DNA of 64,000 nucleotides. Source: Blautia caecimuris (GTDB lineage: Bacteria > Bacillota > Clostridia > Lachnospirales > Lachnospiraceae). This document shows, in pieces, positions 26,105 to 35,330 of this stretch. The stretch is from NCBI RefSeq assembly GCF_024622975.1, contig NZ_JANJZT010000007.1, forward strand, positions 62,001 to 126,000. Direction: 5' to 3'. The notes beneath the pieces are model-generated. The model did no database searches. It was given only the letters and a program-made list of their open reading frames with translations, and was not told the origin of the DNA. Position 1 is the first letter of the stretch. Every line of letters starts with the position of its first letter. The translations under genes were made by a program, and so were the position numbers.

Positions 26105-27172
26105 TTAAATTTTTTGCTCATTCAGATAATTTCTGAGAAATTCTGTAAGAACTTCCATTTCCTTTTGCGTTCCTATTGTAATACGCAGATGATTACCTGT
26201 TCTTTTTCCCGGAAAATACCGGACATAAATATGATGCTCTCGAAGCGCCTGGAATAATTTCTCCGCCGGACAGCTCTCATGAGAAGCAAAAATAAAATTT
26301 GCCATGGAATCCTCAAAAGAAAATCCCAGCTTTTTCAGTTCTTTTTTTGTCCATTCTCTTGTCTCAATAATTTTACGGCAGGTTCCGTCAAAATATTCTC
26401 TGTCTTTTACTGCCGCCACCCCTGCTGCCAGAGCTGTTGTGTCCATCGTATAAGAATTAAAAGAATATTTTACATCATTAAGGTAAGAAATCAGCTTCGA
26501 ATCGCCAATGGCAAAACCGATCCGCATTCCTGCCATAGATCTTGACTTTGAAAAAGTCTGCACAACCAGGAGATTATCATACTTATCCACAAGAGAAACG
26601 GCTGACTGTGCGCCAAAATCCACATATGCCTCATCTACGATCACAACGACCTCTCTGTTATGCGCCACAATCTCTTCCACATCCGCAAGAGACAGGGCTA
26701 CCCCTGTAGGAGCATTGGGATTGGGAAAAATAATTCCTCCGTTTTCTCTGAAATAATCTTCTTTTTTGATATGGAAATGCTCATCCAGAACCGGACGTTC
26801 ATAAGGAATCCGAAAAAGCTCCGCCCAGACATCATAAAAAGAATATGTAATATCCGGAAACAAAATCGGCTTTTTACCGTTAAAAAATGTAAGAAAACTC
26901 ATAGCAAGCACATCGTCAGAACCCACTCCCACAAACACCTGCTGTTTTTTTACTCCGCAGGCTTCTGCAATGGCTTTCACCAGATCATCTGCTGCCGGAT
27001 CCGGATACAGTCTTAATGACTCCGGTTCAATCCCACTGAGAGCTTTGCACACTCCCGGCGCCGGCGGATAAGGATTTTCATTTGTGTTCAGTTTAATCAT
27101 GTCCTGATGATCAGGCTGCTCTCCCGGTGTATAGGGAACCACCCTGCGGACATTTGCTTCCCAGGTCTGCAT
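26105..27172 (-). CDS. hisC: Histidinol-phosphate aminotransferase family protein
   Basis: This class I/II PLP enzyme of 355 residues matches HisC, which makes histidinol phosphate from imidazole-acetol phosphate. Motifs: LNTNENPYPP near the N-terminus, the PNPNAPTG loop, an Asp in VIVDEAYVDF and the PLP lysine in TFSKSRSMAGMRIG. ATG 27172 is preferred to GTG 27184 because the AGGAG lies right against the GTG. No other histidine gene is near, so a role as a general aromatic or histidinol-phosphate transaminase is possible. Confidence 0.88.
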   Translation of the reverse strand: MQTWEANVRRVVPYTPGEQPDHQDMIKLNTNENPYPPAPGVCKALSGIEPESLRLYPDPAADDLVKAIAEACGVKKQQVFVGVGSDDVLAMSFLTFFNGKKPILFPDITYSFYDVWAELFRIPYERPVLDEHFHIKKEDYFRENGGIIFPNPNAPTGVALSLADVEEIVAHNREVVVIVDEAYVDFGAQSAVSLVDKYDNLLVVQTFSKSRSMAGMRIGFAIGDSKLISYLNDVKYSFNSYTMDTTALAAGVAAVKDREYFDGTCRKIIETREWTKKELKKLGFSFEDSMANFIFASHESCPAEKLFQALREHHIYVRYFPGKRTGNHLRITIGTQKEMEVLTEFLRNYLNEQKI

Positions 27173-27277
27173 ATTTTTCGCCACTCCTTTTCTTTATTCC
27201 GCATTACATATCTGCTATTGTACCGATTCTTTTCCCATTTGTCAAAGCTTTCATGAGGGGAGCTCTGCTGTAAAAAT

Positions 27278-27321
27278 AAAAAACCGCCTTCCATTCCGGT
27301 AAGCCCAAAATGGAAGGCGGC
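27278..27321 (-). terminator. Strong intrinsic terminator after malic enzyme
   Basis: CCGCCTTCCATT and AATGGAAGGCGG form a perfect 12-bp stem; on the minus strand it is followed by TTTTTTATTTTT. It ends the malate dehydrogenase/malic enzyme operon. Confidence 0.92.
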
Positions 27322-27340
27322 ACAGCTTCTGTACAATATA

Positions 27341-28516
27341 TCAGATTCTTGCCACGCCTGTTTTTCTTGCAGCATCGGCAACTGCCTTTGCAACCGCAGG
27401 TCCTACTCTCTTATCAAAAGCCTTGGGGATAATATAATCCGGTGAAAGCTCCTCATCGGAGATCAGCGCTGCCAGCGCCTCAGAAGCTGCAATCTTCATC
27501 TCATCATTGATATCTTTTGCTCTTACGTCAAAAGCGCCGCGGAATACGCCCGGGAACGCCAGAACATTATTGATCTGGTTAGGGAAGTCACTTCTTCCTG
27601 TGGAAACAACCTTTGCACCGCCTGCTTTTGCTTCATCCGGGAAGATCTCCGGTGTCGGGTTGGCGCAGGCAAAAATAATCGCATCCTCTGCCATTGTTTT
27701 TACCATTTCTGTTGTCACAGCGCCCGGCGCGGAAACACCGATAAACACATCTGCGCCTGCAAGCATATCAGCAAGAGAACCTGATTTTTTATCCAGGTTT
27801 GTTACCTTGCTCATTTCTTCCTTAACCGCATTCATTCCCTCTGCACGGCCTTCGTAAATGGCACCCTTTCTGTCGCAGAGAGTAATATTCTTAAATCCTG
27901 CCTTCAGAAGCAGTCTTGCAATGGAAATGGCTGCTGCTCCTGCTCCGTTCATGACTATGCGAACATCCTCTTTTTTCTTGCCCACAACCTTAAGGGCATT
28001 GGTAAGGCCTGCCAGAGTAATGATGGCAGTTCCGTGCTGGTCATCATGGAAAATCGGAATATCACATTTTTCTTTGAGCTTTTTCTCAATTTCAAAGCAT
28101 CTTGGAGCGGAAATATCCTCCAGATTTACACCACCGAAAGAACCGGAGATGAGATAAATGGTATTGACGATCTCATCTACATCATGGCTTTTAATACACA
28201 GAGGAAACGCATCCACATCGCCAAACGCTTTAAAAAGAACGCATTTTCCTTCCATAACCGGCATTCCCGCCTCCGGTCCTATATCACCCAGGCCAAGAAC
28301 TGCGGAACCATCGGTAACAACAAGACACATGTTCCATCTTCTTGTAAGATCGTATGATTTGTCCACATCCTTCTGGATCTCCAGACAAGGCTGCGCTACA
28401 CCCGGAGTATAAGCCAGGGAAAGATCATCCTTTGTCTCTACCGGAACAGTTGTCACAACCTCAATTTTGCCTTTCCATTCTCCGTGTAATCTCAGTGATT
28501 CTTTTGCGTAATCCAT
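27341..28516 (-). CDS. NAD(P)-dependent malic enzyme
   Basis: This 391-residue cytoplasmic enzyme decarboxylates malate to pyruvate. It shows the short bacterial form: the SLAYTPGVAQPC active-site segment, the metal-binding FHDDQHGTA loop, and a Rossmann domain with GAGAAAISIARLL. ATG 28516 has AAGGAGG upstream; the longer frame has no RBS. It is second in an operon with a type-2 malate/lactate dehydrogenase, 25 bp apart, so together they link 2-oxo acids, malate and pyruvate. Confidence 0.94.
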   Translation of the reverse strand: MDYAKESLRLHGEWKGKIEVVTTVPVETKDDLSLAYTPGVAQPCLEIQKDVDKSYDLTRRWNMCLVVTDGSAVLGLGDIGPEAGMPVMEGKCVLFKAFGDVDAFPLCIKSHDVDEIVNTIYLISGSFGGVNLEDISAPRCFEIEKKLKEKCDIPIFHDDQHGTAIITLAGLTNALKVVGKKKEDVRIVMNGAGAAAISIARLLLKAGFKNITLCDRKGAIYEGRAEGMNAVKEEMSKVTNLDKKSGSLADMLAGADVFIGVSAPGAVTTEMVKTMAEDAIIFACANPTPEIFPDEAKAGGAKVVSTGRSDFPNQINNVLAFPGVFRGAFDVRAKDINDEMKIAASEALAALISDEELSPDYIIPKAFDKRVGPAVAKAVADAARKTGVARI

Positions 28517-28541
28517 TTTTATATCCTCCTTAGGGATTCTT

Positions 28542-29672
28542 TTAATAGTTTCCTGTAAAAAACCTGCTGTCCTTTGGAAGCTCATAGTCCTTAAAATACT
28601 TGCCGAAATCAAGCTTTAAGTATCCACACAGGTTTGCAAGCTCTACCATAGTGTTGTCATTGACCGGAATACCGTTTTCTCTTCTTTCTTTTTCTGCAAA
28701 GACTTCTTTTTCACCATGGGTATAGATGCGATCCTTGCCTTCAGCCCTGGGACTTTCTCTCAGGGCCTCAAGGTAATCGGAAAAATGTTTTCTGATGGCT
28801 GCCGGATCACCGAATGCTGCCGGATCAATAGCCATAAAGCCATGGCAGATTCCGGTTTTGTCCGGGAAAGTACAGCAGCTGTCAGAAGTCACGCCCATGG
28901 AAAGAATGGAGCTGAACAGCTCGCAGAGCATTCCGTAGCCATATCCCTTATGACTTCCTGTCACCTCTTCGCTTCCGCCAAGGGGCATTATTCCACCACC
29001 CTTTTTTGCCACAATATTTGCAAGTACATCAGGAGCGTCCGTGCTTGCATGGCCGTCCTTATCAAGAGCCCAGCCATCCGGCAGCGGTTTTTCCATCTTA
29101 TTGTACATCTCCAGTTTTCCTCTGGTAACTACTGTAGTTGAACAGTCAAAGAAAAACGGATAGGGATCAGCCGGCATTGCCACTGCAATAGGATTCGATC
29201 CCAGCATGGCCTTTTTGCCGAATGTAGGAACCATAATTGCCTCAGAGTTGGTGCATGCCATACCGATCAGCCCCTGATCGCATGCCATTTTTGCATAAAA
29301 TCCGGCAATGCCAAAATGATTGGACTCACGGACACTGACAATGCCCACACCTGTTTTTTTCGCTTTTTCAATTGCCTTTTTCATGGCAAAAACACTGATC
29401 AGCTGTCCCATTCCGTTATGTCCGTCAATAACAGCAGAAATCGGTGTTTCAAATACTACCTCTGGTTTGGCGTCCGGATGGATCGTTCCCTTTTCAATAC
29501 CCTTGTGATAGCGAACCATTCTCTGCATTCCATGGCTCTCAATACCATAAAGATCTGCTGTCAGAAGCACATCCTTAATTTCTGCGCTCTCTTCATCATT
29601 AAAACCAAAAGCCTTAAATACATCGGTACAAAACTGATTTAATGTGTCATATGACCATTTTACATATCCCAT
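28542..29672 (-). CDS. Malate/L-lactate/ureidoglycolate dehydrogenase family (Ldh_2) oxidoreductase
   Basis: This 376-residue NAD(P)-dependent enzyme belongs to the type-2 malate/lactate dehydrogenases, which have an unusual non-Rossmann fold. Family marks are the catalytic His in GIESHGMQR, the SNHFGIAG segment and the LGSNPIAVAMP loop. With a malic enzyme as the next gene, malate is the likeliest substrate; lactate, sulfolactate and ureidoglycolate are possible. The RBS is GGAGGG. Two FadR-type operator sequences flank the promoter's -10 box, so expression is probably repressed by the adjacent GntR protein. Confidence 0.9.
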   Translation of the reverse strand: MGYVKWSYDTLNQFCTDVFKAFGFNDEESAEIKDVLLTADLYGIESHGMQRMVRYHKGIEKGTIHPDAKPEVVFETPISAVIDGHNGMGQLISVFAMKKAIEKAKKTGVGIVSVRESNHFGIAGFYAKMACDQGLIGMACTNSEAIMVPTFGKKAMLGSNPIAVAMPADPYPFFFDCSTTVVTRGKLEMYNKMEKPLPDGWALDKDGHASTDAPDVLANIVAKKGGGIMPLGGSEEVTGSHKGYGYGMLCELFSSILSMGVTSDSCCTFPDKTGICHGFMAIDPAAFGDPAAIRKHFSDYLEALRESPRAEGKDRIYTHGEKEVFAEKERRENGIPVNDNTMVELANLCGYLKLDFGKYFKDYELPKDSRFFTGNY

Positions 29673-29710
29673 GATAGTTCCCTCCGTTTTCTGGTAGTGC
29701 CAAACGTTTT

Positions 29711-29725
29711 ATTGGTTATACCAAT
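29711..29725. promoter_or_regulatory. GntR/FadR-type operator downstream of the malate operon promoter
   Basis: ATTGGT-TAT-ACCAAT is a perfect inverted repeat of the TGGTnnnACCA type bound by FadR-subfamily GntR regulators. It lies just after the inferred transcription start. Confidence 0.75.
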
Positions 29726-29735
29726 TTGTAGTTTC

Positions 29736-29764
29736 ATTATAGCATCGGTCATACCAGAGCACAA
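29736..29764 (-). promoter_or_regulatory. Promoter of the malate dehydrogenase/malic enzyme operon
   Basis: On the minus strand TTGTGC (29764-29759) and TATAAT (29741-29736) are 17 bp apart. A second operator half-match, CGGTCATACCAG, occupies the spacer at 29746-29757. Bound regulator would cover both sides of the -10 box. Confidence 0.75.
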
Positions 29765-29851
29765 GAAAAATCTTTTGATTTTTATGCAAAATCATATTAT
29801 TTTAATGGGATCATTATGTAAAATAGTATCATATAGACAAAATATCAGTTG

Positions 29852-30562
29852 TCATTCTTCTTCCCGAAGCATTTCCGACATAAATTTCTCCACAGTGACC
29901 ATATGCTCCGACATACACCTCTCTGCCGCTTCCACATCTCCGTTAATAATTGCTTCCACCAGCCTGTGATGCTGCTCATCCACAACAGCGGCAGACTGAT
30001 TTTTATGCATGATATAATCTCTGATTCCGGAAATGATACTCTCTGTCAGCTTGTCCGCAGCAGCCAGAACACTGTAGATCATGGGATTGTCTGCAATTTT
30101 GGCAATCTTCTGATGAAGTTCTTTATCAAGCTCACCCCTCATCTTCTCATCTTCAGCAGCATCCAGCCTGGCAATGATCATCCACAGCTCTGCCGCATCC
30201 AGAGGCGTACACTTTTTTGCAGCAAGAATTGCATTTTCCCTTTCAAGTGCTGCACGAAGCTGCTGGTTCTGGCGGACATAACCATTATTCAGCTGGAAAA
30301 GGATGGACAGAGGTCCGATCAGCCAGGTATCAAGATCTTCTGTTATATAATTGCCTCCTCCAGGCACTGCCTTCAGAATTCCCAGAAGCTCCAGTGCTCT
30401 TAACACCTCTCTTACAGCAGCTCTTGAAACCCCCATGGTCTCCGCCATAGTACGCTCTGCCGGCAGAGCATCTCCAGCCTTCAGCTTCCCTGTCTGGATA
30501 TTGTCAATAATCTGCTTCAATATTCCATCAAACGCCCGTTCTTCCCCAATTTTCCTAAACAT
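29852..30562 (-). CDS. FadR-subfamily GntR transcriptional regulator
   Basis: This 236-residue regulator has an N-terminal winged helix (KLKAGDALPAERTMAE and GVSRAAVREVLRALELLG) and an all-helical FCD effector domain with the metal/ligand-binding histidines expected of the subfamily (for example the ELHQKIAKIADNPM and DEQHHRLVEAI segments). It lies upstream of the malate operon on the same strand, with two matching operators between. A dicarboxylate or hydroxy-acid effector is inferred. Confidence 0.9.
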   Translation of the reverse strand: MFRKIGEERAFDGILKQIIDNIQTGKLKAGDALPAERTMAETMGVSRAAVREVLRALELLGILKAVPGGGNYITEDLDTWLIGPLSILFQLNNGYVRQNQQLRAALERENAILAAKKCTPLDAAELWMIIARLDAAEDEKMRGELDKELHQKIAKIADNPMIYSVLAAADKLTESIISGIRDYIMHKNQSAAVVDEQHHRLVEAIINGDVEAAERCMSEHMVTVEKFMSEMLREEE

Positions 30563-30714
30563 ACTTCTCCTTAATTCTTTTTCATTTAATATGCACCTTT
30601 ACAGCTCTTTATCAGAAACTTTTGTACGTCATAAGTATATCATTCTGCCTGATAAAAAGGCAAGCATTTAAAGGCGGCTCAGATAGTTTTCCTTCCAAAT
30701 CAGCATCCGTTTTT

Positions 30715-31305
30715 TTATTTATGTGCTTCCCATTTACATTCTGTAATTTCCATTTCTGTAAAGGTGGCTTTAAAAGAAGAATTTTCCGGGCTGCACGCAT
30801 AAATGCCAAAGGTGATCTCCCCTGCACCCTCCCACATATGGCAGATACGCATCTGTTTAAAATTCACTCCGTCTGTGCTGCACTCAATGCAGAAATCACT
30901 TTCTCTCCTGCTTAGGCGATACCACATTTCTTTTACAGATGCCGGAATATCCATAGTAGCCCAATCAGAATAGCCATGATTAGTTGCTACACTTCCCAGA
31001 CGCTGATACTCCTCATTCTCATATTCAACAGAAGCCTTCAGCCAGTTTTCGCTGTCCAGATACACAGCCACTCCGCACTGGTCAAAACGGTGCTTACTCT
31101 CAAACCTTGTCCGCACAGTAAAAGAAAAATATGTGTCTGCGGTTTTTGTCTGAAGTACAGGCGCATTATCATTCTGAAATCCATAATAAGTACGCTGCCA
31201 CAAATCTGTGCCGCACTCAGTAATGATCTCCACCTTTGTTTCATCCATAAATACCCTCTCAGGTTTCCTTGTCCATATCAGTTCCTGTTTTAAAAATTCT
31301 GCCAT
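30715..31305 (-). CDS. DUF1349 concanavalin-like protein
   Basis: This 196-residue protein belongs to DUF1349, a predicted beta-sandwich of the concanavalin A/glucanase fold; the DQCGVAVYLDSENWLKASVE, WYRLSRRESDFCIECS and FGIYACSPENSSFKATF segments are typical. No signal peptide is seen, so it is cytoplasmic. It is the last gene of a row containing a sugar-binding lipoprotein, a two-component system and a ribose-type ABC importer. Binding or processing of a sugar is suggested by fold and context only. Confidence 0.85.
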   Translation of the reverse strand: MAEFLKQELIWTRKPERVFMDETKVEIITECGTDLWQRTYYGFQNDNAPVLQTKTADTYFSFTVRTRFESKHRFDQCGVAVYLDSENWLKASVEYENEEYQRLGSVATNHGYSDWATMDIPASVKEMWYRLSRRESDFCIECSTDGVNFKQMRICHMWEGAGEITFGIYACSPENSSFKATFTEMEITECKWEAHK

Positions 31306-31320
31306 TTTTATCCTCCTCTT

Positions 31321-32241
31321 TTATTTTTTGTCTCCTGTAATCATTCTGGGAGTCACCGTGATGTCTCTCTGTACTTCTTTTTCTTCCAGAATATCCATGG
31401 CAGTATCATAAGCAAGAGATCCAAAATCCGGGCTCTGGATAGTTGCATCCAGAATTTCTTTTTCCACCAGATTCAGTCCGGCGCTTTCTCCCTCAAATCC
31501 GTCTACCCCCACAAACTTTGTTCCATTTCCCATACGAAGCTGTTCTCCGGCAATATACGCTCCATACGCCATCTCATCATTAAAGGCGAAAACAATATCA
31601 GGAGCGCCATTTACAACAAGGTAATCCTTCATCCGGGCTTCTGCCACATCCCGGAACCAGTCCCCATAATAATACACAATATCTTTTTCTTTGACTTTTT
31701 TCTTCACTGCTTCTGTAAAACCGCGAAGTCTGTCCTCTGATATAGGCGAGCCTTCCACGCCCTGAAACACGATAATCTTATCACCCTCTGTATAAAAATT
31801 CTCCAGAATATATTCTCCCGCCATCTTGCCAATTCCGTTATCATCTGCCTGTATCACCGTTGTATAAGCCTTTGTCTGCGGCTCCACTCCTACAACCACA
31901 ATAGGAATTTCCTCAAAAACCTCCTCCATAATCCCGTTCAGCGCATTGCTCCCGTCCGGAGAAACGATTAAAAGATCAATTCCGCATTTCATAAGAGCTT
32001 CGATATCCTGTATCTGCTTTTCCGTACTTCCTGCCGCATCCCTGAAAATCAGATTCACATTTTTTTCTGTCTCTGCCCTGCTTCCGATCACCTGAGCCAG
32101 GTTGTTCAGCCAGGGTTCCATTACATTGGTAAGACTTACTCCTATCAGATATTCATAGTCGTCTGTCCGTACGCTCTCTGTTCCGCATCCCCCGGTACAT
32201 AAACAGACAAACAAAAGAAGCGCCAATATCCATTTTTTCAC
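31321..32241 (-). CDS. Ribose-type sugar-binding lipoprotein linked to the two-component system
   Basis: This 306-residue periplasmic-binding protein (RbsB-like) has a lipoprotein signal peptide with the lipobox TGGC and lipidated Cys19. It starts with GTG at 32241, four bases after the response regulator, with GGGAGGAG upstream. A separate RbsB-like protein belongs to the transporter (35331-36353), so this one is more likely the extracellular sugar sensor for the histidine kinase, as in other YesMN-like systems with a dedicated binding lipoprotein. The ligand is unknown. Confidence 0.85.
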   Translation of the reverse strand: MKKWILALLLFVCLCTGGCGTESVRTDDYEYLIGVSLTNVMEPWLNNLAQVIGSRAETEKNVNLIFRDAAGSTEKQIQDIEALMKCGIDLLIVSPDGSNALNGIMEEVFEEIPIVVVGVEPQTKAYTTVIQADDNGIGKMAGEYILENFYTEGDKIIVFQGVEGSPISEDRLRGFTEAVKKKVKEKDIVYYYGDWFRDVAEARMKDYLVVNGAPDIVFAFNDEMAYGAYIAGEQLRMGNGTKFVGVDGFEGESAGLNLVEKEILDATIQSPDFGSLAYDTAMDILEEKEVQRDITVTPRMITGDKK

Positions 32242-32245
32242 AACC

Positions 32246-33451
32246 TCACTCCTCCCGGGTCAGAGTTCTCCGAAATTCTGAAGGAGAAAATCCCTGACAG
32301 TTTTTGAATGCTGCAGAAAAATAATGCTGATTGCTGTATCCCACCTGTTCTGCAATCTGATTCAGAGAAAGACGGTCATTGCGCATCAGAGAAATTGCCT
32401 GGCTGATACGGAGCATTGTCAGAAAATCTTTAAATGAGATTCCCAGCTCCTGCTTCATGATCCGGCTGAGATAAGAGGGATTGCAGCCAATAGCGTCTGC
32501 CACCTGGGTAAGATCCAGTTCTCTCTGCTGATAATGAGCATAAATATATTTTCTGGCTTCCATTACAATTGGCCTGCACTCCAGAATCTTTCTGGCACGG
32601 GTTCGCAGCTTTTCATGAACATCCGGAATCTCATCCCTTTTACAGGTCTGTATCAGGACACAGCATTTTCCATCTACTGTCTTATTTATTTTTTCTGATA
32701 TGATTTCCTGAAGGTTCTCTGTTTCACCTTTATAACCTCCGATCATTCCCACAGCATCCTGATACCGGTTCATGAACACATATACAGGCTTGTACTCGCC
32801 GATCAAATTCCTCATAATTTTTTCCAGAGTCATTTTGTAAAGCTCCTCAGGAACAGCTCCCGCCGGAATTTTTTCAGTAAATCCGCTCTGCATAGAAACA
32901 AGAATCAGCATCACTGTATCCGGAAGTTCAATTTCCAGAAATTCTCTCTGTTCCTGCCATTCTTTTCCGGATAAATTTCCATTGATCCAGTCATTAAAAA
33001 ACACGTCTCTTATGGTATTTTTATTCTGTACAAACTGCTGCCGCATCAGATTCATAAATTTTCTGGATTTCCGGGTCTGCCACAGTTGCCGGCTCACACT
33101 TTCCAGAGCTTCTTTCAGCTCACTGTCTGCAATTGGTTTCAAAAGATAATGAGACACCCCCAGGGTAATAGCCTGCTGTGCATACGCAAACTCATTAAAA
33201 CCGGAAATAATAATTACTTTACATTCTATAGAAAGCTTTTTCAGCTCTTCCAGAAATTTAATCCCACTGAGCTTTGGCATGCAAATATCTACAAGAAGAA
33301 TATCCGGCTCATATTCCTTTGCTTTTTCCAGCGCCTCCAATCCGTTTTTTGCCTCTGCGCACACACATAGGGGCAAGTCAAAGGTTTCCAGTGTATTTTT
33401 CAGTCCCTGACGAATCTTCGGTTCATCATCTGCAATCAGTACGTTCCACAT
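32246..33451 (-). CDS. AraC-type response regulator (YesN-like)
   Basis: This 401-residue protein has a receiver domain (phospho-acceptor Asp55 in LLVDICMPK), a middle region of about 150 residues and a C-terminal AraC helix-turn-helix pair (DLTQVADAIGCNPSYLSRI and SLNQIAEQVGYSNQHYFSA). It lies eight bases after the YesM-like kinase gene, AGGAGG before the ATG, and is its partner. It probably activates the upstream importer genes. Confidence 0.92.
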   Translation of the reverse strand: MWNVLIADDEPKIRQGLKNTLETFDLPLCVCAEAKNGLEALEKAKEYEPDILLVDICMPKLSGIKFLEELKKLSIECKVIIISGFNEFAYAQQAITLGVSHYLLKPIADSELKEALESVSRQLWQTRKSRKFMNLMRQQFVQNKNTIRDVFFNDWINGNLSGKEWQEQREFLEIELPDTVMLILVSMQSGFTEKIPAGAVPEELYKMTLEKIMRNLIGEYKPVYVFMNRYQDAVGMIGGYKGETENLQEIISEKINKTVDGKCCVLIQTCKRDEIPDVHEKLRTRARKILECRPIVMEARKYIYAHYQQRELDLTQVADAIGCNPSYLSRIMKQELGISFKDFLTMLRISQAISLMRNDRLSLNQIAEQVGYSNQHYFSAAFKNCQGFSPSEFRRTLTREE

Positions 33452-33459
33452 ATGTCCTC

Positions 33460-35244
33460 CTATTTGCTCCTTTTTATCCTTAATTCTGCAATTACGCCGC
33501 CGCCCTCTCTCAGATAATAATGCAGTCCATATTCCTCTCCATAGAACATCCGCACTCTGTCGTTTACATTCAGACTTCCAAATGCATCAACCTCTGCCAT
33601 CCGTTCTTTCTGAGCAAACCACTGATTCAGCTGTCGACAGCGCTCCTCTGTCATTCCTGCACCATTATCCTCCACTTTCAGAACAACAGAATCCTCCCCT
33701 TCCGGATATACCCGAATCCAAATGGTTCCATGCTCTCTCTCGGATTCCTTGATCCCATGATAAAGTGCGTTCTCAATCAACGGCTGGAGAGAAAGCCGCG
33801 GAACCTGACACTTAAGAATTGCAGGATCTGTCCAGACCTCATAGTCAAAAAGCTCCTCATACCGGAATTTCTGAATATCCAGATAGCTTTTTACCATGGC
33901 AATCTCCTGCTCCAGACTGATAAACTCTTTTCCCTGGCTTAAACTGATCCTGAAAAAATTAGATAATGCCAGTACAATGTCCACTATATCCTGTGCATGA
34001 TATCCCTTTGCCATCCACTGAATAGTGTCCAGGGTATTATAAAGAAAATGCGGCTTTATCTGCTCATGCAGAATCTGCAGTTCTGCTTCTCGTTTATGTT
34101 TCTGCTCCTGATAGACCAGTTTCAAAAGCTCATCTGTTTTTGCCACCATAGAATTAAACGCATCTCCAAGCTGATGGATCTCCCCTTTATAGTGGTTATC
34201 AAAACGTACTGTCAGATCTCCCGTCTGCGCCCGCTTCATCAGTCTGGACAATTTAGATATGGGCTTTGTAATTGAGGCAGCAAATACAACAGAGCACACA
34301 ATGGCAAAAACAGCTATAACTACTGCGATCAGAATTGATGCCATCCTTACCTGCGAGGCACCCTGAATGGTTTTTCCCCAGTCAAACACTCCCACTGCAG
34401 TTAAATCAATATAAGAAGAGCGGCTGTAGATTACATTATACATTTCCCCTTCAATATTGCAGCGCACCTGTCCGCTGTCCCCTTGAGAAAACCATTCCGG
34501 ATTCATCCTGTACACCACCTTGTTTTTCGGCGCATAGAGAACCTTGCCCTGACTGTCCTGAATATAGCTGAAGCCAGTCTGTCCCATGGTAATATCCTCA
34601 ACAAGATTCTGGATACTCCGGATATCCAAATCGACCAGAATCACTCCCAGAGGCTTTCCGCTTTCTGTATCCGGAACCATCTGCACCGCTGTTACATAGC
34701 TGTCTGTACTGTAATTTTTCCAGCTTTTCAGATTTCTTCCCAGAGAGTTTCCAGTCAGTACCAGCTCCCCGTCTGCTTTCAGCGCTTCCTGATACCAGTC
34801 TTCTCTGGTAAGAGGAGTTTTCTGAATGCGATAGGAATCATTTGAAAGATAATGCCCTTTTTCGCTGGCTGTCACAATATTAAGATAATCCTCATAATGC
34901 TCTGAATAGCGCAGAAGCATATCACGGACTTTACTTTCCAAAATCACACGCTGCGCCTGCTCCTTCTGTTCATCCACTTTCAGATATTCCTGAAATTCCG
35001 GCGCAGCGCCCAGGGCTGCCACATTATCAGAAACAGACTGGAAAATCAGATCCAGAGCCTTCAATACCTGATTCTGGATTTCCATTGTGTTTGCATAAGA
35101 ACTTTCCTCTATGGAATTCTGATAGATTACATTTCCTGTTCCGGTAATCACTACGGTTACAAGAAGGAGGAGACCGCAGTTCAGGGCAGCCATCCTGAAC
35201 ATCATATTTTCCGGTTTAAAAATTTTTTTAATTTTTTCCAACAT
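33460..35244 (-). CDS. YesM-like sensor histidine kinase
   Basis: This 594-residue membrane kinase has one helix near residues 18-38, a large extracellular sensor domain (about 40-295, Cache-like), a second helix near 300-325, a HAMP domain, and the LytS/YesM-type kinase core with the phospho-acceptor histidine in EQIKPHFLYNTL and the ATP-binding VEDNGAGM motif. The binding lipoprotein encoded downstream could present its sugar to the sensor domain. A terminator separates it from the importer genes, so it may have its own weaker transcript. Confidence 0.92.
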   Translation of the reverse strand: MLEKIKKIFKPENMMFRMAALNCGLLLLVTVVITGTGNVIYQNSIEESSYANTMEIQNQVLKALDLIFQSVSDNVAALGAAPEFQEYLKVDEQKEQAQRVILESKVRDMLLRYSEHYEDYLNIVTASEKGHYLSNDSYRIQKTPLTREDWYQEALKADGELVLTGNSLGRNLKSWKNYSTDSYVTAVQMVPDTESGKPLGVILVDLDIRSIQNLVEDITMGQTGFSYIQDSQGKVLYAPKNKVVYRMNPEWFSQGDSGQVRCNIEGEMYNVIYSRSSYIDLTAVGVFDWGKTIQGASQVRMASILIAVVIAVFAIVCSVVFAASITKPISKLSRLMKRAQTGDLTVRFDNHYKGEIHQLGDAFNSMVAKTDELLKLVYQEQKHKREAELQILHEQIKPHFLYNTLDTIQWMAKGYHAQDIVDIVLALSNFFRISLSQGKEFISLEQEIAMVKSYLDIQKFRYEELFDYEVWTDPAILKCQVPRLSLQPLIENALYHGIKESEREHGTIWIRVYPEGEDSVVLKVEDNGAGMTEERCRQLNQWFAQKERMAEVDAFGSLNVNDRVRMFYGEEYGLHYYLREGGGVIAELRIKRSK

Positions 35245-35277
35245 TCCTTTCCTCCTGACATGCTCTCTATCATACCA

Positions 35278-35306
35278 GAAAAAGGGCTGCCTGCGCAGTC
35301 CCTTTC
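35278..35306 (-). terminator. Terminator between the importer operon and the two-component genes
   Basis: On the minus strand AAAGGGACTGC and GCAGCCCTTT pair with one mismatch around GCAG, followed by TTCTGG. It lies just after the binding-protein gene and would lower transcription into the kinase gene. Confidence 0.6.
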
Positions 35307-35330
35307 CTGTAAAAGCTTATTATTATCGTA

